Source: Croceivirga sp.
Lineage (GTDB): Bacteria > Bacteroidota > Bacteroidia > Flavobacteriales > Flavobacteriaceae
Reading direction: 5' to 3'
DNA length: 64,000 nt
Assembly: GCA_028281025.1 (NCBI GenBank)
Contig: JANQKR010000013.1
Span: 248,001 to 312,000 of the forward strand
The position numbers were made by a program, and so were the translations under genes. The notes beneath the pieces are model-generated. The model was not told where the DNA came from. It made no database searches and was given only the letters and a program-made list of their open reading frames with translations. Below, piece by piece: positions 34,384 through 41,043 of this stretch. The first letter of the stretch is position 1; each line of letters starts with the position of its first letter.

Positions 34384-35079
34384 TCAGTGTGAAGGGAGGG
34401 AAAGGGGAGAACCTTTGTTGAAGGGTAGTGCAAAAAATACAAGGTTTGTATATCTAAAGGAATAAAGCCAATAGTGCCGGACCGTTTGAAGTATATCCAC
34501 CAATATATTGCGAATTCGGGTGGAAAATGATCTTACGGTTTTGAGAAGGAAAGCGATATCAGCTAGGGTGTCAATATCAGAAAACACCCGGAGCAATTTT
34601 GGCTGTTGTCCACGTTGCCCAAAATAAACCAGGGTCTTGGATAGGAGTTGTCCCGTTTGCCAGGGAAGCTGTTCAAATTCCTGTTTTCCAAACGAATCCC
34701 TTTGTATTCCCAAAAGATTAAAACCGCCATCCTTGGAAGGGGCAATTACATTTTGCCCAGAAGACAATTGCAGGGCAGCAGATTGGATATGCTTCCTTGT
34801 TATCTGGGGGCAGTCGTTGCCAAGGGCAATAACATTTTCAAAACCTTTGTCGAAAAGATTTTGGATGGCATTGGAAAACCGTTCCCCAAAAGAACTTCCT
34901 TTTTGTAGTTTTTCATCAAAATGGAAATAAGGAAGCCCGGCTTTTTTTACTTTGGACAATGTTTGTCCGGTAAGTACACGAAAGAGCAACCCGCCCTTTT
35001 GGATGTGCTTGTATTTTGACTCTTCGGAAGCACTTAGGGCAAATAGTAAAACGGCGGTATTTGTTTGGTTTTCGGACAC
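34384..35079 (-). CDS. TIGR04282-type arsenosugar glycosyltransferase (DUF2064)
   Basis: 231 residues, first gene of the arsenosugar operon. The DUF2064 nucleotide-diphospho-sugar transferase core is seen in F-G-E-R-F-S-N-A, V-I-A-L-G-N-D-C-P-Q-I (the D-x-P type metal site), A-P-S-K-D-G-G-F-N-L-L-G-I and S-D-I-D-T-L-A-D-I. The C-terminal 40 residues are basic and aromatic. It would handle a sugar at the arsenosugar or precursor. The family name is from memory of annotations of this operon. Confidence 0.88.
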   Translation of the reverse strand: MSENQTNTAVLLFALSASEESKYKHIQKGGLLFRVLTGQTLSKVKKAGLPYFHFDEKLQKGSSFGERFSNAIQNLFDKGFENVIALGNDCPQITRKHIQSAALQLSSGQNVIAPSKDGGFNLLGIQRDSFGKQEFEQLPWQTGQLLSKTLVYFGQRGQQPKLLRVFSDIDTLADIAFLLKTVRSFSTRIRNILVDILQTVRHYWLYSFRYTNLVFFALPFNKGSPLSLPSH

Positions 35080-35086
35080 AAATAGC

Positions 35087-35098
35087 GTTTACGTAAAC
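35087..35098. promoter_or_regulatory. Perfect 12-bp palindrome upstream of the arsenosugar operon
   Basis: GTTTACGTAAAC lies 8 bases before the first codon of the operon (start at 35079, - strand), a suitable place for an operator of a dimeric regulator. No ArsR-type regulator is encoded in the window. The facing patatin gene starts 100 bases away. Confidence 0.45.
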
Positions 35099-35170
35099 TT
35101 ACAACAAAATAAGTATACAGGTTTAGTCGAAAAATTGATATTTCATTACAGCTATAATTGGGAAAGACCA

Positions 35171-35178
35171 TAATTTTG
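35171..35178 (+). promoter_or_regulatory. Candidate -7 box before the patatin gene (TAATTTTG)
   Basis: It fits TAnnTTTG and is 20 bases before the ATG at 35199. No TTG is present at -33, so the call is tentative. Confidence 0.35.
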
Positions 35179-35198
35179 AATAGCAATACCGTATTGAA

Positions 35199-36005
35199 AT
35201 GAAAAATATTGAAGGGAAAAGCATTGGGTTGGTCCTATCCGGAGGTGGCATACGGGGCATGGCCCATATAGGATTGTTAAAAGCCATGGAAGCGCATGGA
35301 CTGGAGGCCAATGTAATTTCTGGAAGCAGTGTGGGGGCTTTGGTCGGCGCTTTATATGCCAATGCGAACAGTATAGAGGAGATGTTGCAGTTTTTTAAGG
35401 ACACCCCCCTGTTCCAATATAGTTTCTTTACGTTCAATAAACCAGGATTTATAGATACCGATCGGTATTTTGACATTTTTAAAAAGTATTTCCCGGAAAA
35501 TTCCTTTGCTTCCTTAAAGCGGAAGCTGTTTGTTTTGGCAACCGATCTTATGAACGGAAAAGAGGTGGCCTTTGATTCGGGAACATTGATCCGTCCATTG
35601 TTGGCATCGGCGGCGTTGACCCCGGTCTTCAGCCCTGTTGAAATTGGCGAAGTCCTATATGCCGATGGCGGGGTGATGAACAATTTCCCCAAGGAATATG
35701 TGGATGGGAAGTGCGATATCATCATTGGATGCAACGTTTCCATTGCGGGGGAACTACAGAAAAAAGACTTAAAGAACGCATGGCAACTGGGAACACGCGT
35801 CACCAGTTTGGCCATCTATGCCTCTTGTAAGGACAAACTGGCCGCATGTGATATCGCCATTGAGCCAAAAGAGTTGGAGACCATAGGGGTTTTTGACAAA
35901 AAAAACATTGAGAAAGCCTACAACCTGGGATATGATTATGGGATGGGGGCTATTGAAAGATTTCTTTCCAAAGAATCACAAACGGCCGCGCCCAACACCA
36001 AATAA
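35199..36005 (+). CDS. Patatin-like phospholipase
   Basis: 268 residues. The oxyanion-hole motif S-G-G-G-I-R-G is at 14-20, the nucleophile elbow G-S-S-V-G at 42-46 with Ser44, and the catalytic Asp156 in A-D-G-G. No signal peptide or outer-membrane barrel is present, so it is a cytoplasmic NTE/RssA-type patatin rather than a secreted PlpD-type enzyme. It probably hydrolyses phospholipid or lysophospholipid esters. It is monocistronic, divergent from the arsenosugar operon and convergent with the ferredoxin-reductase gene 113 bases on. Confidence 0.92.
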   Translation: MKNIEGKSIGLVLSGGGIRGMAHIGLLKAMEAHGLEANVISGSSVGALVGALYANANSIEEMLQFFKDTPLFQYSFFTFNKPGFIDTDRYFDIFKKYFPENSFASLKRKLFVLATDLMNGKEVAFDSGTLIRPLLASAALTPVFSPVEIGEVLYADGGVMNNFPKEYVDGKCDIIIGCNVSIAGELQKKDLKNAWQLGTRVTSLAIYASCKDKLAACDIAIEPKELETIGVFDKKNIEKAYNLGYDYGMGAIERFLSKESQTAAPNTK

Positions 36006-36118
36006 CAAAAAATAGGGCCATTTCCTTTGGTGAAGCCTTTTTTTGGAAAAAACGTATGATACCGATTCCTACCGCAACCCGGATAATGCCATATGGATGG
36101 CCTTAAGACCTGTAAAGG

Positions 36119-37168
36119 TCAGACATCATCATAATCCACTTTTAAAACGGGTGTTTTAGCATGGGCCTGACAGGTAAGGATCAACCCCTCGGCAACTTCA
36201 CTGTCCGTGAGGATTTGATTTTTGACCATCTCCGCCTCTCCTTCCAGTATCCTCGCTATACAGGAACTGCATACCCCACCTTGGCAAGAGTAGGGCGCAT
36301 CAATATCATTTTTTAGAACGGCATCCAATACCAATTCCTTTTGATCCATGGTAAACTCCTGCTCTTCGTCATCCAATACCACGGTAACCTTGGTCTTTCC
36401 ATCCAAACCTTCAACTTGGTTCACTTCGGAACCGGATGAGGTAAATAGTTCATGCAAGATTTTTTCCTCGGCAACACCATTTTTTTTCAGGGAATCGGAA
36501 ACTGTGGTAATCATCTGCTCAGGGCCACAAAGGTAAAAGGTATCAAAGTCCAATTCCTTGAACTTGTTTTTTAGGATCAGATTGACAGTGGCATTTTCGA
36601 TTCGGCCAAAAAGGCAATCAACCTCATTGCTCCTGCTATAGACCCACTGGATAAAAAATCGATTGGCATACTTCCCTTGAAGATCGAGCAATTGCTTTCT
36701 GTACATGGCCTCCCCCGGGTTTTGATTTCCAAAGACCAGGACAAACCTATTCTTTTCGTTGGCTTCCAATACACTTTGCGCAATACTCATAATGGGCGTA
36801 ATGCCGCTTCCAGCCGCAAAGGCGGCAATGGTCTTTATTTCACCATTGGATTCAAAAACAAAACGTCCTTCCGGGGGCATTACCTCAAGAACATCGCCGG
36901 GGGAAATGGATCCATTGGCATATTTTGAAAATGTACCGTTCGGCATTTTTTTGATGCCAACGGTCAGCTTTCCCGAAGAAGGGGCAGAGGAAATGGAATA
37001 GGCCCTACGTACCTCTTTATGGTCCATTTCCTTTTTTAGGGTGATATACTGTCCCGGCAGAAAGGCAAAAGTTTCCCGTAGTTCGGTCGGGACATCAAAA
37101 GAAAGCGCTACGGCATTGGGCGTCAATGCGTCAACCGATGCAACTTTTAAGGCGTGAAAATCGCTCAT
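36119..37168 (-). CDS. PaaE-type ferredoxin/NAD(P)H reductase
   Basis: 349 residues from the ATG at 37168; a 14-residue longer version overlaps the promoter. Three domains: FAD-binding barrel (R-A-Y-S-I-S-S-A-P at about 54-62), NAD(P) domain (A-A-G-S-G-I-T-P-I and Y-L-C-G-P-E-Q-M-I) and C-terminal plant-type 2Fe-2S ferredoxin with C295, C300, C303 and C333. The order matches PaaE and the benzoyl-CoA epoxidase reductase. No phenylacetate genes are nearby, so it may serve another oxygenase or a desaturase. Confidence 0.9.
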   Translation of the reverse strand: MSDFHALKVASVDALTPNAVALSFDVPTELRETFAFLPGQYITLKKEMDHKEVRRAYSISSAPSSGKLTVGIKKMPNGTFSKYANGSISPGDVLEVMPPEGRFVFESNGEIKTIAAFAAGSGITPIMSIAQSVLEANEKNRFVLVFGNQNPGEAMYRKQLLDLQGKYANRFFIQWVYSRSNEVDCLFGRIENATVNLILKNKFKELDFDTFYLCGPEQMITTVSDSLKKNGVAEEKILHELFTSSGSEVNQVEGLDGKTKVTVVLDDEEQEFTMDQKELVLDAVLKNDIDAPYSCQGGVCSSCIARILEGEAEMVKNQILTDSEVAEGLILTCQAHAKTPVLKVDYDDV

Positions 37169-37182
37169 AGCAAAAATTTTTG

Positions 37183-37210
37183 CAAAGCTAAATAAACGCA
37201 ACGCATTCAA
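37183..37210 (-). promoter_or_regulatory. Bacteroidota-type promoter before the reductase gene
   Basis: On the - strand TTG (37210-37208), 17 bases, then TAGCTTTG (37190-37183), an exact fit to TTG-N17-23-TAnnTTTG. It ends 14 bases before the ATG at 37168. Confidence 0.6.
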
Positions 37211-37288
37211 GGAAATTTTAAAATAGAAATGAATTATGTAACAATTCGATTAATTTAGACACTAACATCGCGAACTAAACACCAACCC

Positions 37289-38758
37289 ATGTTCAAACGG
37301 TTTATTCAATTGCAATGGAAAGCATTTTTCCGTTCGGCTTCGTTCGGAAAAAGTGTGGGGATTAAAATATTTATGGCCTTTATGGGCCTTTATCTTTTGG
37401 CTTCCCTGGGAATACTGGGGGGCACCCTATATTTTATCTTAAGAAAACTGGTGCCAGATCAAGGGCCGATGTGGGTCTTGAGCCAATTTTTGGTCTACTG
37501 GGTTTTAGGGGAACTGTTTTTTAGGTATTTCATGCAGAAACTGCCAGTACTGGAAATTAAACCATTGCTGATCAACAATATTCCAAAATCCAAGATTGTC
37601 AATTATATCTTGGGCAAATCGGTTTTTTCCGGCTTTAATCTGCTCACTTTGGTGACTTTTGTCCCCTTTGTTATTGTCCTGTTGGCCAAGGGATATCCCG
37701 CCTTGAATGTATTGGTATGGCTTTTGGCCATGGTGGTAATCGCCCTTTGTGCAAATTTCCTCAATTTTTTGATCAATAAGAGTGATGTGGCCCTAGGCGT
37801 TATTATTGGGGCATTGGTGGCTTTTTGGGGATTGGAATATTTTGGGATCATTTCCATAAAAGCCATTTTTGGACCTATTTTTCATGCCCTCTATGCCTAC
37901 CCCATCGCGGTTCTCGCCCCATTGGGCATTCTGATTGTCCTGTATTTCCTCAATTTTAAATACCTAAAGCGCGTGTTGTATTTGGACGGTGCTTTAAAAG
38001 GAAAGACAAAGGAGGCAAAATCGACCAATTTGGCCTGGACCAGACGCTTTGGTGAGATGGCCCCATTTTTACAATTGGATTTACGATTGATATGGCGAAA
38101 CAAACGGACCAAAACCCAGGTGTGGATATCCCTATTGTTCGTTTTTTATGGCCTTATCTTCTATACCCAGGAAGTGTATGCCAATATGGTAGGGATACAC
38201 GTGTTTTTGGGCATTTTTATGACCGGGATCTTTTTGGCGAATTTTGGCCAGTTCATACCAGCTTGGGACAGCGCTTATTATGGAATGATGATGTCCCAGA
38301 ACATTCCGTTGCGAAAGTACTTGGAATCCAAGGCGCTCCTTATAACCGTTAGCGTGGTGGTCATGTTCTTTTTGACCATTCCCTATGTGTATTTTGGGTG
38401 GAAGGTTTTTTTGGTGAACACGGCCTGTGCCGTCTATAATCTAGGGATAAACATCCCAGTGATCCTGTACTTTGGGTCCTTTAACAAAAAAAGGATTGAA
38501 TTGGATCAAAGCCCATTTGGAAATATGCAGGGAACCAGTGCCGTGCAGTTTTTGATTATGCTTCCCGTGCTTGGGCTGCCCATCGCATTATTCACCCTAT
38601 TGCATTTTTTGATATCCTTTGAAATTGCCATTTCGGTACTGGTGGGCCTGGGAATTTTGGGCTACGCCTTTAAAGGGAGATTATTGGATTTGGTAACGGA
38701 ACAGTATGCCCATAAAAAACATGTAATGCTTCAAGGATTTCAACAAAAAAATGGATAA
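37289..38758 (+). CDS. DUF5687-type ABC transporter permease
   Basis: 489 residues with about a dozen membrane segments. The N-terminus (F-K-R-F-I-Q-L-Q-W-K-A-F-F-R-S-A-S-F-G-K) is the short amphipathic start usual for DUF5687 proteins, a Bacteroidota family that accompanies a single ABC ATPase. A central cytoplasmic loop holds W-T-R-R-F-G-E-M-A-P-F-L-Q-L-D-L-R-L-I-W-R-N-K-R. The ATPase gene starts 27 bases later. The substrate is unknown; the direction is probably export. Confidence 0.85.
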   Translation: MFKRFIQLQWKAFFRSASFGKSVGIKIFMAFMGLYLLASLGILGGTLYFILRKLVPDQGPMWVLSQFLVYWVLGELFFRYFMQKLPVLEIKPLLINNIPKSKIVNYILGKSVFSGFNLLTLVTFVPFVIVLLAKGYPALNVLVWLLAMVVIALCANFLNFLINKSDVALGVIIGALVAFWGLEYFGIISIKAIFGPIFHALYAYPIAVLAPLGILIVLYFLNFKYLKRVLYLDGALKGKTKEAKSTNLAWTRRFGEMAPFLQLDLRLIWRNKRTKTQVWISLLFVFYGLIFYTQEVYANMVGIHVFLGIFMTGIFLANFGQFIPAWDSAYYGMMMSQNIPLRKYLESKALLITVSVVVMFFLTIPYVYFGWKVFLVNTACAVYNLGINIPVILYFGSFNKKRIELDQSPFGNMQGTSAVQFLIMLPVLGLPIALFTLLHFLISFEIAISVLVGLGILGYAFKGRLLDLVTEQYAHKKHVMLQGFQQKNG

Positions 38759-38785
38759 TCAACTCAATATAGAAAACACCCCATC

Positions 38786-39481
38786 ATGATAGCAGTTCAT
38801 AATCTTAAAAAGAATTACGGTCCAAACACGGTTTTGAACATTGAGGCCCTGGAAATCCCCAAAGGACAAAGTTTTGGCCTTGTAGGTAATAATGGTGCCG
38901 GTAAGACCACATTGTTCAGCTTGTTATTGGATTTAATTCCCCCAACTACCGGGCATATAGAAAACAACGAAGTTCAGGTAAACAAAAGCGAGGCATGGAA
39001 ACCCTTCACAACGGCCTTTATCGATGAGACTTTTTTGATAGGATACCTGACGCCGGAGGAATATTTTTATTTTATCGGCGAGCTTCGAGGAAGGAACAAA
39101 GCCGATGTGGATGCCTTATTGTCACAGTTCGAGGACTTTTTTCACGGTGAAATCCTGGGCCAGAAAAAATACCTTAGGGACCTATCAAAAGGAAACCAAA
39201 AAAAAGCGGGCATTGTAGCCAGTTTTATTGGTAGTCCGGAAGTGGTCATCCTGGATGAACCTTTTGCCAATTTAGATCCCACCACCCAGATACGGCTCAA
39301 GTCCATTATCAAGGAACTGGCCGCAACGGAAGGGGTGACCGTTTTGGTATCGAGCCATGATTTGATGCATGTTACCGAGGTTTGTGAGCGCATTGTAGTG
39401 TTGAACAAAGGCGAAATTGTCAAGGATATCGAAACTTCCGCGGAGACGCTTAAAGAATTGGAGACCTTCTTCGGGGGATAA
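38786..39481 (+). CDS. ABC transporter ATP-binding protein
   Basis: 231 residues. Walker A G-N-N-G-A-G-K-T-T at 34-42, ABC signature L-S-K-G-N-Q at about 134-139 (a Lys variant of L-S-G-G-Q), Walker B V-V-I-L-D-E-P-F-A-N-L-D and the switch S-S-H-D-L. It pairs with the DUF5687 permease upstream. Only this half-transporter gene is present, so it presumably works as a homodimer. The end is convergent with a - strand lipoprotein gene. Confidence 0.93.
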   Translation: MIAVHNLKKNYGPNTVLNIEALEIPKGQSFGLVGNNGAGKTTLFSLLLDLIPPTTGHIENNEVQVNKSEAWKPFTTAFIDETFLIGYLTPEEYFYFIGELRGRNKADVDALLSQFEDFFHGEILGQKKYLRDLSKGNQKKAGIVASFIGSPEVVILDEPFANLDPTTQIRLKSIIKELAATEGVTVLVSSHDLMHVTEVCERIVVLNKGEIVKDIETSAETLKELETFFGG

Positions 39482-39491
39482 GAACCCTTCT

Positions 39492-39752
39492 TTATTCAGG
39501 ATACACTTGGTAACAATCATCCGAGTTACCCGTAGGAGGGCAATAGGAAGCCTTGCAAGCGCTCCCATCTTTCTCCTTTGCGATTTTTATGCATTCGGAC
39601 TCACTCACAAAGGGGTGGTTGGTCAGTACAAAGGGCTGACTTGTACGGAATCCGCCACAGCTTATACTACAATTACCCCCTTCTTCCTCCGAGGAACAGG
39701 AAAAAGACAATACAAGAAAAAGGGTGAATACAATTAAGGGCAATGGTCTCAT
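39492..39752 (-). CDS. Small cysteine-rich lipoprotein, unknown
   Basis: 86 residues. Signal peptide of type II with a lipobox ending at Cys19 (L-V-L-S-F-S-C). The mature 67 residues contain six further cysteines (28, 32, 54, 66, 71, 80), enough for three disulfides in a compact domain. I do not recognise a family. It is the last of three consecutive - strand genes for exported proteins (39492-40874), spaced 19 bases from the next. Confidence 0.7.
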   Translation of the reverse strand: MRPLPLIVFTLFLVLSFSCSSEEEGGNCSISCGGFRTSQPFVLTNHPFVSESECIKIAKEKDGSACKASYCPPTGNSDDCYQVYPE

Positions 39753-39771
39753 AATGGTTTGGTTTAGGCAT

Positions 39772-40356
39772 TCAATAGTATTCGGAAATGCATTTTGCAG
39801 GCTCCATTAGGCTTGACCGGAGGTTTTCGTTACGTATTCCGTAGTCGAAAAAGGTTCCTAAATCATCGGTGCTAAATTTGTCCTCTCCAATAGCCTTATC
39901 AGAAGAAAAATAGACTTTGACATGGGCTATTGGGTGTTGGGTGAACAATTCCAACTGTTCACTGCTTACTTTGTAGTAAGGCTTGTTGATTTCCGTTGTC
40001 ACGGGCAGTGTGAATTTGCCCATTAAAGTTCTATCCGGATATAAGGTTTCAATTTGGTCGTTTTCAAATTGTACAACCAAAGGATTGTCCTTCAAGATGT
40101 TGATTCTTCTGCCCATCTCCCTCACAAGAACGAGCGATAAGTAGTAGTTCTCAGATGATTTGACAAAATTTGCTGAAGCGGCTTGGCTGAATTTTGAAAA
40201 CAAAGGCTTTCGTTTTGTCGCTTTTACAATTTTTTCCGCTGTAAAATGTTTGCTTGCCCTACGCATGCTCTTCGAAGAGTTCTTGCATTTTTGCCCAATG
40301 CCCGAAATACAAACGCACATTAGCAATATTAGGGTTGTTTGTTTTAGTGGCATCAT
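39772..40356 (-). CDS. Exported protein of unknown function
   Basis: 194 residues with a Sec-type signal peptide (Q-T-T-L-I-L-L-M-C-V-C-I-S-G-I-G-Q, cleavage about 22). The mature part begins basic (K-C-K-N-S-S-K-S-M-R-R-A-S-K-H) and is then mixed. No known motif was seen. It overlaps the upstream gene by 4 bases (ATGA), so the two are translated together. A link to the neighbouring small lipoprotein is likely only by position. Confidence 0.65.
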   Translation of the reverse strand: MMPLKQTTLILLMCVCISGIGQKCKNSSKSMRRASKHFTAEKIVKATKRKPLFSKFSQAASANFVKSSENYYLSLVLVREMGRRINILKDNPLVVQFENDQIETLYPDRTLMGKFTLPVTTEINKPYYKVSSEQLELFTQHPIAHVKVYFSSDKAIGEDKFSTDDLGTFFDYGIRNENLRSSLMEPAKCISEYY

Positions 40357-40874
40357 AGTCTCATGGTGATTTTTAGGTTCAATGCATTGGTTTGGGCATT
40401 GATATCCAGATTAATGGGCATATGGAAGCCAAGGGATTTTTTCTTAAGTGGTATCGATTTCCACTTTGGGGCCAAAACCCCTATTAGTGCACCCAATGCT
40501 GCACCGGTACCCGCCATTGCCAAATAAAATCCCACTTCTTTTTCTCTGGGCCGCCCCAAAGGATCGGTGTCCAAATCAATAACAAGTGCAGAAAGTGACA
40601 TTGTTGCCGTACCTAATGCGGCACCAAGCCACAAATGATTTCCTTTGGGAACTTTAATGAGTGAAATGTTCTTCAATGGCAATACGATTTCTTCATTGTT
40701 TTTCGAATCCATAAAACGAACTTCTACTTGATTGACCTCTAGGTCACTGGCCTTCATGATTCGGTGGTCGTCCAAGTATATTTTGGCCTTATCATAATGG
40801 GGGCTGGATTTGGACTGTGCAGGACCTTTCAATACAAAAAGGAGCAAGATGAAAACGACAACAGTGTTCTTCAT
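40353..40874 (-). CDS. Exported protein with glycine-rich membrane segments, unknown
   Basis: 173 residues. A signal peptide (V-V-V-F-I-L-L-L-F-V-L-K-G-P-A-Q) is followed by a predicted beta-rich part (Y-L-D-D-H-R-I-M-K-A-S-D-L-E-V), then hydrophobic stretches with small residues at about 80-98 (W-L-G-A-A-L-G-T-A-T-M-S-L-S-A) and 113-130 (A-M-A-G-T-G-A-A-L-G-A-L-I-G-V). Two glycine-rich helices after a short soluble domain recall small flavobacterial envelope proteins, but I know of no function. Confidence 0.65.
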   Translation of the reverse strand: MKNTVVVFILLLFVLKGPAQSKSSPHYDKAKIYLDDHRIMKASDLEVNQVEVRFMDSKNNEEIVLPLKNISLIKVPKGNHLWLGAALGTATMSLSALVIDLDTDPLGRPREKEVGFYLAMAGTGAALGALIGVLAPKWKSIPLKKKSLGFHMPINLDINAQTNALNLKITMRL

Positions 40875-41043
40875 AACGGTTTAAGGTTGTGTAGGGATGA
40901 GCTTGGCCTTATATATGGAAAGCCCTATTTTATAAGCTGTTAAATACGGAAATGGGGAGATTAAAACTATAAAGTAAGGTGGCTGGGCAACGCTACTTAT
41001 GGTTCAATTTCTTATAGGTATAGGTCTAATAAGTCTTTTTAAA

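Noticed and set aside
35123-35815. 230-codon - strand frame opposite the patatin gene
   Set aside because: It is antisense to a gene with intact catalytic motifs and has no recognisable product.
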